This document shows, piece by piece, positions 14,000 through 21,118 of a DNA stretch of 31,059 nt; the first letter of the stretch is position 1, and each line of letters begins with the position of its first letter. A program made the translations under genes and the position numbers. A model generated the notes under the pieces. It saw nothing but the letters and a program-made list of their open reading frames with translations, searched no databases and was not told the DNA's origin. The DNA comes from Phocaeicola_A sp964580305 (GTDB lineage Bacteria > Bacteroidota > Bacteroidia > Bacteroidales > Bacteroidaceae). The DNA lies in contig CAZOKL010000012.1 in assembly GCA_964580305.1 (NCBI GenBank), positions 1 through 31,059 on the forward strand. The letters run 5' to 3'.

Positions 14000-16795
14000 T
14001 CATAGTTTGAAGTTCAACTCCATGCCGAAATAAGGACTCACTTCCCGACGAGTCAACGAACCTGTTCGTGTCCGATAAGACGGCGTATAATCCAAAATCC
14101 TGTTGGCGAAGATAGCCAATGCAATTTTGTCACGATAGAGCGTCTTGGTCACCTTCAGATTAATGTTCATGCTGAACGGCACACGATTGTATTCATAAAG
14201 CGTGGAGTTAAACTCGCGCACTAAATATGAAAGGAGACCGTTCAATGCCGATTCTTCCGTAAAAGGATGGCGCACGCCCGCCTTGTCGATGTATTCAATC
14301 GGGTAAGAACTTCGTTCGTCGTTCCGGCTGCCGGTGAACCATTGGCATTGGAACGAGGTGGAGAAAATAAGTCCGAAACGAGGTATTTGTGTATCGGCCG
14401 TGAAGTTCGTGTTGAACGCTTCGCGGATGTATCCGTCTTGTGCCTCATAATAACCGATATAGGGATATGTATATCCGCTGATAAGCACTGTGGGATGGTA
14501 ATACTCGGGCTGGCTGTTGCTGTATCGTGTCCGGAACCATGCTCCGGTAATAGTGAGTTTTGTCAGCAAAGGCTTGATGCGTGGTGTTGTCAGGGTGAAT
14601 TCCACACCACGTTTTTGAGTGCGACTGCCGTTGGTTGTGCGCGATATGGTGGTGAGCAGCGTATCGGTTTCATAGGGGATGTTTTCCAGCGATGGCGGAC
14701 CGGTGAGCGTCGTGCCGTCGATGGCAGACTCGTCATAGTCCTTATATATCATGGTCACAGGCTCGCTCGAAGAGCGGAAGCCCGACTTCATGTCTTCATG
14801 GAAATAGGTCACAGAGAGCGAATAGCCTTTCCAGTCCACATCGCCACGCACTTCCCACTTGAAGTTGCGGGCAGCCTTGAGTGAATAGTTTGTAGGGTCG
14901 AGTTTATACACCCGCACATTGATGCGGCGCTTGGAAGTGTCTGTGGGCCAATAGTTAAGCTGGGTGATGTCGTAATAGATGGCATCGGGATAGAGCTGAT
15001 CCATCGTAGGCATCTTTGTGTGCCAGCCGGTGCCTCCGGCTATGCCTACCCGCACCTCATCGCCAAAAAGGTCGAAACGAGGCAAGTCCAGACGGAGGTT
15101 GAGACGCGGATCTACATAAATCTTTCCCTGCAAGGCATATTCGCTGCCCAGGCCCAACATTGTCTGTGCACGAAGGCCAGCCATCCACTTCAGGCGGAAG
15201 CGTCCCAACGGCAGAGTGGAATTGTTTTCAAGGAAGAGGGCACCCTGATGTTGTGCAGGGATGCTGCTGAACACCCGGGGGCGCACGTTCATGGTTACGC
15301 TAAAGGGATACTCCGGGTCGAACACCGTGCCGTCGCCATAGTTCTTGCTCATTGACCAGTCGGCACCGGCCTTGAAGCCATAGACAGCTTCGCCATTGCG
15401 CAGCTCAAAGTTGGCCGTTGTCTTGGCATAGCCGTAAAAGGGGCGCCCCTCCACACGCATGGTGGCTTCATAGCGGGAGGGAACGACGGTGACATCATAC
15501 TCTCCTTCATCGAGGTTGGTCGAGAGGGGCACCTCGCTCGTCAGGGCGACATACTTCCAACGGTCTATCACGTCGTTCTCCAGCGTGGCCGACAGCGTGG
15601 CTTCCAGTCCGCGGAAGAACCCGTCTTGCTTGGAGGTCATGGAGAAACTGGTACCCAGCGCCATGCGGTTATAGCTCGACTTGTAAGTCTCGACGGGGAT
15701 GTTCCCGTTGTCGAGGTTACTGTCAGATTTCTCATTATCAAAGGAACCCGTATAATCAAAGTTGCCTCCCAGCGTATAGCGAAAGCGAGGGTCGGTGTCC
15801 CAAATCTGGTTCACGCGCAGGCTGCCTGTCAACCGGTTGTAGCTCTGGCGTATGTTGCGGGGGTCGGACTTGGAGTCAAGATAGTTCAGGCTGACATTGG
15901 CCGAGAACTTGTTTACCCCCCCCCTTTCGAATCCCTTACCCACGTAAAAGAGCTTGCTGGACATGTCGGCCTTGAAACGCGCACTCAGGTCGTTGCCGCC
16001 CTTCTTGCGGTTCACCTTCACCAAGCCGCTCGTCAGGTCGCCATATTCCACCGAGGGGATGCCACGCACAATTTCGACAGACTCGATGTCGTCGGTCGAA
16101 ATGGCACGCATGTCGACACCGCTGTTGACAAACGTACTGCCATAATTGCTCGTGGCGGGGGTGTATTGCAGATTGGCATCATTGCTCATCGGCACACCGT
16201 CGATGAGAAACTGCGTGCCCAGGGAAGAAGTCTCGTAGTTGCTGCTCACAGGAGAGGCCTCGCGCAAACGAATGGACTGAGGCGTAGCAAAGTCGGGGTC
16301 GGAGGAACGTCCGCCGGGAAGCAGCTCCAGCAAGTCGGCAATGCTAGAGGGCTGGATGTGGCGAATGGCATCGAGGCCTATCTTGGAGCTCGTGGAGAGT
16401 GCTTTCGTCTCAGACGCCGTCACCACCACCTCACCGATGCGGACGGGGTCATAGTTCACCCGCGCCCTCACCACCTGCTCCGCGCGGGTGCCGACAATGA
16501 CGTCGGGCAGACGGAAAGTCTGCCCCATGTAGAACACCTGCAGATGATATGTACCGGCAGGAATGCCGTGGAAAACGCACACACCATCGTCGCCCGCCGT
16601 GGCTGTGCGCATCTGGCCCTCCCCGGAGGAGAGTGAGCACACGGCGTATGCCAGCGGCTCGGCATTGGCCGACTCCGTCACAACAATGCGCAACACACCG
16701 GCCGACGGTTGTTCAGATTGCGCCCGCAGGCCGGTCTTGGAAAAAGAAAAAAGAATAATCAGAATGAAAATAACGTACGTTTTTTGTGTTGGCAT
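14000..16795 (-). CDS. TonB-dependent outer-membrane receptor with CarboxypepD_reg N-terminal domain
   Basis: The 931-residue product imports a ligand across the outer membrane using TonB energy. It has a signal peptide (residues 1-25) and a carboxypeptidase-regulatory-like Ig domain (about 33-110, with AGDDGVCVFHGIPAGTYHLQVFYMG). A TonB-box-like segment IGEVVVTAS follows, then the plug (LDAIRHIQPSSIADLLELLPGG, QFLIDGVPMSND, IESVEIVRGIPSVEYGDLTSGLV). A large barrel runs to the C-terminus MELNFKL. There is no N-terminal STN domain, so no direct sigma/anti-sigma signalling is expected. No SusD gene is adjacent, which argues against a standard glycan locus; small metal, metallophore or cofactor ligands are likelier. 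A run of nine G at codons 291-294 is a potential phase-variation site. It is first in its own four-gene operon. Confidence 0.93.
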   Translation of the reverse strand: MPTQKTYVIFILIILFSFSKTGLRAQSEQPSAGVLRIVVTESANAEPLAYAVCSLSSGEGQMRTATAGDDGVCVFHGIPAGTYHLQVFYMGQTFRLPDVIVGTRAEQVVRARVNYDPVRIGEVVVTASETKALSTSSKIGLDAIRHIQPSSIADLLELLPGGRSSDPDFATPQSIRLREASPVSSNYETSSLGTQFLIDGVPMSNDANLQYTPATSNYGSTFVNSGVDMRAISTDDIESVEIVRGIPSVEYGDLTSGLVKVNRKKGGNDLSARFKADMSSKLFYVGKGFERGGVNKFSANVSLNYLDSKSDPRNIRQSYNRLTGSLRVNQIWDTDPRFRYTLGGNFDYTGSFDNEKSDSNLDNGNIPVETYKSSYNRMALGTSFSMTSKQDGFFRGLEATLSATLENDVIDRWKYVALTSEVPLSTNLDEGEYDVTVVPSRYEATMRVEGRPFYGYAKTTANFELRNGEAVYGFKAGADWSMSKNYGDGTVFDPEYPFSVTMNVRPRVFSSIPAQHQGALFLENNSTLPLGRFRLKWMAGLRAQTMLGLGSEYALQGKIYVDPRLNLRLDLPRFDLFGDEVRVGIAGGTGWHTKMPTMDQLYPDAIYYDITQLNYWPTDTSKRRINVRVYKLDPTNYSLKAARNFKWEVRGDVDWKGYSLSVTYFHEDMKSGFRSSSEPVTMIYKDYDESAIDGTTLTGPPSLENIPYETDTLLTTISRTTNGSRTQKRGVEFTLTTPRIKPLLTKLTITGAWFRTRYSNSQPEYYHPTVLISGYTYPYIGYYEAQDGYIREAFNTNFTADTQIPRFGLIFSTSFQCQWFTGSRNDERSSYPIEYIDKAGVRHPFTEESALNGLLSYLVREFNSTLYEYNRVPFSMNINLKVTKTLYRDKIALAIFANRILDYTPSYRTRTGSLTRREVSPYFGMELNFKL

Positions 16796-16817
16796 ATGTC
16801 ACTTTCTATTTTTCGCG

Positions 16818-16849
16818 CAAATATACGCTTTTAGAGAATACGTGTCAAT
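16818..16849 (-). promoter_or_regulatory. Promoter of the TonB-receptor operon
   Basis: TATATTTG on the minus strand (16818-16825) is a full -7 match. ATTG (16846-16849), 20 bp further upstream, is a partial -33. Transcription would begin about 15 nt before the receptor ATG, giving a very short leader. The four downstream genes can therefore be expressed independently of the ABC/PepSY genes upstream. Confidence 0.7.
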
Positions 16850-16963
16850 CACTATTTCTAGGTATTTTTCACCGTGCGGGAGTGGACACCAGGCTGAGGC
16901 GGCAGACTGTCCGTGCGTGTCGCTGACGCAGTCCGCACCCACACGGTAATCTCCCCGACAGAC

Positions 16964-17090
16964 ACTCCGGGGAGTCACTGCCGGAGACTCTAGGGAGTTA
17001 CCCTCAGAGACTCCCTAGAGTTATAAACGACAACTCCCTAGAGTTACGGGCTGCAACTCTAGGGAGTCATTCTCGTGCACTTCAGGGAGG
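16964..17090. repeat. Six-unit 23-bp-periodic array of 12-bp near-palindromes
   Basis: Units are ACTCCGGGGAGT (16964-16975), ACTCTAGGGAGT (16987-16998), ACTCCCTAGAGT (17010-17021), ACTCCCTAGAGT (17033-17044), ACTCTAGGGAGT (17056-17067) and a degenerate ACTTCAGGGAGG (17079-17090). Centres are exactly 23 bp apart throughout, with five unrelated 11-bp spacers. Orientations run + + - - + +, so units 2/3 and 4/5 form perfect 12-bp hairpins with 11-nt loops. The array fills the gap between the DUF4857-like stop codon and the receptor promoter. It is not CRISPR-like in size. Possible roles are mRNA 3'-end structure, transcript boundary or a multimeric protein-binding site. Confidence 0.85.
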
Positions 17091-17101
17091 CTGCGATACA
17101 C

Positions 17102-18130
17102 TCAGAAGCGCGGGCAGACATACTGGTCGAAGGGTGAGGTGAAGCTCAGTCCGGGGACGTAGCTATTGTCAATCGGGAGGTCGAGCGCATCCAACAGCGA
17201 GTAGTCATCTGCACTCAAGGCATAGCAGTGCAATGTGCCGGATGCCGACACGCGCACCGTCCAGTCAATCATGTTGCCCATTATCATAAGGTCGTCACGC
17301 TCGGGGTTATATGCGGGAATGCCCGTCAGCACCGTCGAGCCGTCGGCACGCACCGCATAGAGACGATGCTGCGCATCGGTCATGAATCCCAGCAACTTGC
17401 GGTCACGGAACTCGGTGACGAACACATGCTGCGGCTCCACGTCTGAGGGCAGGGAGAGGGGCTTCACATAGGGCTGGCCAACCACGCACTTGAGGTGGAA
17501 CATCTGCCCCCGGGCGTCGAGCAGGAGGTAGCCGTTGTCATAGTCCTTCTGCGTGGTGGGGTTTCCCGCCACCTGGCGGGGCGGAAAGCAGAATCCTTTT
17601 TCGCGCATCACGCGGGTGAAGCGGGCGCTCTTGTCGGCATCCACGGTGTTGGTCTCCATCGTGATGAACTCGATGCCCTCACGGGTGAAGCGGAAGGCGT
17701 CGTCGGGCATCTGAAGGTCAACACGCTTCGGACGGGATTCCATCAGGAAATAGATGCCGGCGACGGGAGCATTCACGACCGAGGGCCGCACGCGGAAGGA
17801 GAACGATGTCTGCTGCACCTCGCGGGGGCTGATGGCGCGGCCGAAGAGTGTGTCGGGAAAACGTTCGTCAGCCATCAGCTGGCGCATGTAGAACAGGGGG
17901 AGAAGGCTGTCGGCCTCCTGCTCCGTGTAGGTCCGGCCCTGCGTGTCGCGCCGGGTCAGGCCGGAAGCATCGTCATACCCCGTCAGGAGGAAGTCGCCCA
18001 GCAGGGAGCTGTACATGACAAAAGGCTGCCGTGAGGCCTTCGCCGTGAGGAAGGCATAGCACCAGGGAAGCTGCCACACGACAAGGAAGGCGAGGATGAG
18101 AATGAGAAAGAGTCTACTGAGTCGTGTCAT
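17102..18130 (-). CDS. Membrane-anchored exoplasmic protein, DUF4857-like
   Basis: The 342-residue product has one N-terminal hydrophobic helix (about 6-28, LFLILILAFLVVWQLPWCYAFL) and no further obvious membrane spans. The rest should lie in the periplasm. The C-terminal half is beta-rich with repeated blade-like segments (NGYLLLDARGQMFHLK, LLGFMTDAQHRLYAVRADGSTV, VRVSASGTLHCYALSADD), suggesting a small propeller-like fold. I recall this architecture as DUF4857 from Bacteroides genomes, next to an ABC transporter. It follows the ABC permease gene by 45 bp, so it likely works with the ABC module, perhaps as its periplasmic partner. Function is unknown. Confidence 0.72.
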   Translation of the reverse strand: MTRLSRLFLILILAFLVVWQLPWCYAFLTAKASRQPFVMYSSLLGDFLLTGYDDASGLTRRDTQGRTYTEQEADSLLPLFYMRQLMADERFPDTLFGRAISPREVQQTSFSFRVRPSVVNAPVAGIYFLMESRPKRVDLQMPDDAFRFTREGIEFITMETNTVDADKSARFTRVMREKGFCFPPRQVAGNPTTQKDYDNGYLLLDARGQMFHLKCVVGQPYVKPLSLPSDVEPQHVFVTEFRDRKLLGFMTDAQHRLYAVRADGSTVLTGIPAYNPERDDLMIMGNMIDWTVRVSASGTLHCYALSADDYSLLDALDLPIDNSYVPGLSFTSPFDQYVCPRF

Positions 18131-18175
18131 GATTCATTCGTTTTTAGTTTTTCGGGTCAATGGGGAGCAGGCGGT

Positions 18176-18847
18176 TCAGTCTTGCCGGCCTGCCTTGAAG
18201 CGCGTGACGGACAGCCACGCCAGGAGCGACAGGGCCAGCGTGCACACCGCAAGCCAGGGCAGGAAGCCGTCATAGGCATGAGGCACCGACGAGAGGAAAT
18301 AGACGCGCACGACAAGGGCTCCGGCAAGCAGCTCGGCCACACGCGCGCGCCACGTCGGCTCAAGGCACACCCAGGCGGCGAGCAGGTAGCCGGCCAGTCC
18401 GGCAAGATACCACGGGGCAGCAACCGAGAGCACGTTCAGCATCAGCTCCGTGGGCAGGGCAGCGCCCAGATAGGCCAGCATCACGAGAAAGTTCACCGCA
18501 AAGCACCCCACGAGGGTCAGCACGCCGGCGGCAAGCATCGTGAACACCATCTGCTGTTGCGAGCAGGGCAGGTGCAGGGTCAGTTTGAGGCACTTTCGCT
18601 GCATCTCGGGCATGAACTGCACAAGAGCCGCCAGCACGCCCGCCAGCAAGGGGACGAACTGAAGATGGTCAATGAAGACGGTGTTTTTCATCACCATCAC
18701 TTCCCAAATGTGCCCGGCGCCGCGCAGGGTGATGGCGCGGTCCATGCGCAGCAGGCAATAGACCGTCACGCCCGTGCTGACGAGCACGGCCAGCAGGGCA
18801 TACCAGCGGAGTTTGATCCACTCCTTATATAATATAGCTTTCAGCAT
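18176..18847 (-). CDS. ABC-2-type transporter permease subunit
   Basis: The 223-residue product is a polytopic inner-membrane protein. The N-terminus is short and basic (MLKAILYKEWIKLRWY), typical of ABC-2 permeases. About six hydrophobic helices follow, around 17-34, 63-80, 103-127, 138-160, 172-185 and 197-212. It lies 25 bp downstream of the ATPase gene and most likely dimerises with two copies of that ATPase. Similar pairs include NosY/NosF (cofactor maturation) and NatB-type exporters. Direction and substrate cannot be read. Confidence 0.8.
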   Translation of the reverse strand: MLKAILYKEWIKLRWYALLAVLVSTGVTVYCLLRMDRAITLRGAGHIWEVMVMKNTVFIDHLQFVPLLAGVLAALVQFMPEMQRKCLKLTLHLPCSQQQMVFTMLAAGVLTLVGCFAVNFLVMLAYLGAALPTELMLNVLSVAAPWYLAGLAGYLLAAWVCLEPTWRARVAELLAGALVVRVYFLSSVPHAYDGFLPWLAVCTLALSLLAWLSVTRFKAGRQD

Positions 18848-18872
18848 AAGTCTAAAGAGGTTTGAAGTGAGA

Positions 18873-19763
18873 TTAATATTTCCCCGTCAGGCCGATGAAG
18901 GCGTCTTCAAGGTTGACATGCTCGCCCTTCAGCTGCGAGAACGGCACGTGCAGCTCGGTGAGCCGTCGTTCGGCCTCATCAGGAGGCAGGAACGAGCAGG
19001 TCTCCATCACGCCGCGCATGACGGAGGGGTGATAAAACTCATCGCCGGGCAGACTCGGCACATAGCCGTCCGGCACGCGGCAGGTGTATCGACGGACGGT
19101 GTCGAGCAGCTGGCCGACGGGTTGCTGGGTGAGGATGCGCCCATAGTCCATGATGATGCAGTCGTCAATGAGCCGCTCCATGTCCTGGATGATGTGCGAG
19201 GTGAGGAAAACGGTCTTCCCCTCGGCGCGTGCATAGTCGCGCAGATAGTCGGAAAAGAGCCGACGGTAGCCCGGGTCAAGCCCCAGCGAGAAGTCGTCGA
19301 GGATGAGAAGCTCGGGGTTCTGCGCCAAAATCAGCCCGAGCGCCACCTGCGAACGCTGACCGTTTGACATGCGCGATATGATTTGCCCCGGAGCGACCTT
19401 CAGCTTGTCCATCAGCTCATAGTAGGCCTCCCGTCGCCACTGTCCCGGGTAAAAGGCCGAATAGAACTTCTCAATCTGGGTGATGGTCATGAACTGATAT
19501 TGCACATGTCCCTCCAGCAAGAGGCCGACATTCCGCCGCATAGCCGGCGGCATGGTCAGTATGTTCTCCCCGAAGATGCGGCACTCGCCTGCCCGTGGCT
19601 TCAAGTAGCCACTCAGTATGTTGATGGTCGTGGTCTTGCCGGTACCGTTTTTCCCCAGCAGACCGAGAATACGTCCGCGAGGCACCTCGAAGCTGAGGTC
19701 TTCATAGATTTTGCGCTTCCCATAATAATGGGTCAAGTGTTTGCATTCTAATATTGCGGTCAT
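18873..19763 (-). CDS. ABC transporter ATP-binding protein
   Basis: From the ATG at 19763 the 296-residue product starts MTAILECKHLTHYYGKRKIYEDLSF, the usual ABC ATPase opening. It has Walker A GKNGTGKT (37-44), a signature MSNGQRS (132-138) in place of LSGGQ, Walker B LLILDD (152-157), D-loop LGLDPG and switch histidine His190 (FLTSH). The residue after the Walker B aspartate is Asp instead of the usual catalytic Glu. A C-terminal domain of about 80 residues follows, as in NatA/NosF-type ATPases. A 26-codon upstream extension crosses the dyad at 19792-19861 and was rejected. It pairs with the permease gene 25 bp downstream. Confidence 0.92.
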   Translation of the reverse strand: MTAILECKHLTHYYGKRKIYEDLSFEVPRGRILGLLGKNGTGKTTTINILSGYLKPRAGECRIFGENILTMPPAMRRNVGLLLEGHVQYQFMTITQIEKFYSAFYPGQWRREAYYELMDKLKVAPGQIISRMSNGQRSQVALGLILAQNPELLILDDFSLGLDPGYRRLFSDYLRDYARAEGKTVFLTSHIIQDMERLIDDCIIMDYGRILTQQPVGQLLDTVRRYTCRVPDGYVPSLPGDEFYHPSVMRGVMETCSFLPPDEAERRLTELHVPFSQLKGEHVNLEDAFIGLTGKY

Positions 19764-19791
19764 GATTAGGATTAAGTTTGATGACAAACGA

Positions 19792-19861
19792 AGAATGATG
19801 AATGAAGAACTTCCGCCTGACAGACAGATGCACACCGGCATGATTCTTCATTCATCATTCT
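19792..19861. repeat. 18-bp perfect inverted repeat between PepSY and ABC ATPase genes
   Basis: AGAATGATGAATGAAGAA (19792-19809) is the exact reverse complement of TTCTTCATTCATCATTCT (19844-19861), around a 34-bp core. It lies within the operon, 7 bp after the PepSY stop codon and 28 bp before the ATPase start. The arms share words with the dyad at 5799-5857, indicating one repeat family. In RNA it would form a long A/U-rich stem that could protect or separate the two parts of the message. Confidence 0.75.
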
Positions 19862-19868
19862 CAGTTTC

Positions 19869-20438
19869 TCATTTCATACATAGGAATAATATCGGTATGA
19901 GGATGCCTGCGAGCAGCTCGATGCCTCCCCTGCCCCACAGCTTTCGCCCTCTCACCATCAGCAACCCCGTGAGGGTGATGAGGATGAGGCAGACAGAAAA
20001 GAGGTCGGCAAACAAAGTCCACCAACTGCCCGGATTGAAGTGCAGCTTCACCATGGGTGCAATGAGCGGACGTGGCTTCACCGACTCATAGACGGCATCC
20101 CCCGTCGTCACATCGACCACCAGGCTGGAACCTCCCTTCAGGAACACCTTCATCTGCCCGGGCTGCGGAAAGTAGAACTGCGTGAAGTTCGACTCCTCAC
20201 CCAGCGGACGCAGCAATGCAAGCACCCGTTCGCGGGTCATGCCGTCCTTGCCGGGAAGCGGTTCCGTGATGCGGTAGTCCGTGCGGCTTACAGTGTAGCT
20301 GGGGTTGATGCTGTTCCGGTGATTGAGGAACAGTCCTGAGAGGGCATAGATGATAATCATGCCCGCAAAGAAAAACGACAAGTCGCGGTGCACCCATCGG
20401 CACACCTTGCGGAGCAGTGCGCCCTTACTTGATGGCAT
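19869..20438 (-). CDS. PepSY-associated transmembrane protein
   Basis: The 189-residue product (from the ATG at 20438) has a first helix (WVHRDLSFFFAGMIIIYALSGLFLNHR). A PepSY-like periplasmic domain of about 90 residues follows (YRITEPLPGKDGMTRERVLALLRPLG, GSSLVVDVTTGDAVYE). Two C-terminal helices are preceded by KLHFNPGSWWTLFADLFSVCLILITLTGLLMV and end in LLAGILIPILFLCM. Histidines sit at the membrane edges, as in PiuB/FpvG-type iron-regulated proteins that help reduce or release iron from siderophores. An ATG six codons upstream (20456) is possible, but a GGAGG nine bases before 20438 favours the inner start. The 3' end of the lipoprotein gene overlaps this start, implying coupled translation. 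Confidence 0.82.
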   Translation of the reverse strand: MPSSKGALLRKVCRWVHRDLSFFFAGMIIIYALSGLFLNHRNSINPSYTVSRTDYRITEPLPGKDGMTRERVLALLRPLGEESNFTQFYFPQPGQMKVFLKGGSSLVVDVTTGDAVYESVKPRPLIAPMVKLHFNPGSWWTLFADLFSVCLILITLTGLLMVRGRKLWGRGGIELLAGILIPILFLCMK

Positions 20439-21006
20439 AGCTTTGAGCCTCCACATAGTAGAACGACAGGTAATCCCTGCCCGTGTCGGCCTTGCGCTGT
20501 GCTATCTTGGCGCGGAAGTCGGCAATGCGTTCCTCAGGAGTATTGCCTGTTTCGCCCCGTGCCTTCTTCTCGGAGTCACAGCCGGCCTCTCCATCGCCAT
20601 GCGTGTTGGCAGTCTGTGCCTTCACCTGTGCTTCCCACTTCTGGAGGTAGGCCTCGTCAACACGCTGTTCCACGAGCGTACCTGTCACTTCCACCATCGA
20701 GTTCACGCACTTCGTGTCGAAAGAGCCAAGCTCGCCAGCTTCCACACGGATGGTTTTTGTGTCATCACTTCCCATCATAAATATCTTCGTGGCACCATGC
20801 TTGCATGTGTGCGTGCACACTCCTTGAAACGTCACTTGCTGCCCCACCAAGGAGTCGGCATGGGCCAGCAGGTCATCAATGGTCTGCGCCGCAGAAGTCT
20901 GCACTTCTGCCGTTTCGGTTCCGGCATTTTTGTTTCCCCCGGAACAAGCTGTGAAAGTCAAGGCAGAAACTGCCATTGACATCACCATAAGAGTCTTCAA
21001 ATTCAT
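20425..21006 (-). CDS. Cys/His-rich lipoprotein heading the PepSY-ABC operon
   Basis: The 193-residue product has a lipoprotein signal peptide (MNLKTLMVMSMAVSALTFTAC, Cys21) followed by SGGNKNAG. The middle (about 42-115) looks like an OB-type beta barrel, DSLVGQQVTFQGVCTHTCKHGATKIFMMG then DTKTIRVEAG and MVEVTGTLVEQR. The cluster CTHTCKHG, with two Cys and two His, could bind a metal or cofactor. A hydrophilic, charged region with one further Cys follows, ending YYVEAQSYAIK. It is the first gene behind the promoter at 21047-21078 and overlaps the PepSY gene by 14 bp. Function is unknown; metal handling is inferred from the residues and the PepSY neighbour. Confidence 0.8.
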   Translation of the reverse strand: MNLKTLMVMSMAVSALTFTACSGGNKNAGTETAEVQTSAAQTIDDLLAHADSLVGQQVTFQGVCTHTCKHGATKIFMMGSDDTKTIRVEAGELGSFDTKCVNSMVEVTGTLVEQRVDEAYLQKWEAQVKAQTANTHGDGEAGCDSEKKARGETGNTPEERIADFRAKIAQRKADTGRDYLSFYYVEAQSYAIK

Positions 21007-21046
21007 GTGATTTTTATTTAATGCTCGGTTTGATATCGTACGCGTG

Positions 21047-21078
21047 CAAAGCTAAAAAAAAGAACAATGCCGTGCAAT
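21047..21078 (-). promoter_or_regulatory. Promoter of the lipoprotein-PepSY-ABC-DUF4857 operon
   Basis: TAGCTTTG on the minus strand (21047-21054) is a full -7 match, and ATTG (21075-21078) at 20 bp is a partial -33. The leader is about 35 nt. The promoter is back-to-back with the metallophosphoesterase promoter. An AATAC-N10-GTATT inverted repeat (21076-21095) spans the -33 regions of both and could be an operator. Confidence 0.65.
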
Positions 21079-21083
21079 ACCTA

Positions 21084-21114
21084 TTTGTAAGTATTCGGAA
21101 GTGTGCTACATTTG
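21084..21114 (+). promoter_or_regulatory. Near-perfect promoter predicting a leaderless mRNA
   Basis: TTTG (21084-21087), exactly 19 bp, then TACATTTG (21107-21114): a complete Bacteroidetes promoter. The ATG of the metallophosphoesterase gene is at 21119, only 5 bases after the -7 element, about where transcription should start. The message should therefore have little or no 5' leader and no ribosome binding site. Confidence 0.8.
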
Positions 21115-21118
21115 CCAC

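Noticed and set aside
15626..16636. 336-codon frame antisense to the TonB receptor gene
   Set aside because: Lies entirely within the receptor coding sequence, which has a full domain set on the other strand. No promoter or signal was seen.
16964..17090. CRISPR array
   Set aside because: Units are 12 bp with 11-bp spacers and alternate in orientation. CRISPR repeats are about 24-47 bp in one orientation with longer spacers, and no cas genes are present.
18182..18832. 216-codon plus-strand frame across the ABC permease gene
   Set aside because: Gln/His/Arg-rich shadow of a hydrophobic membrane protein; the permease is tightly packed in its operon.
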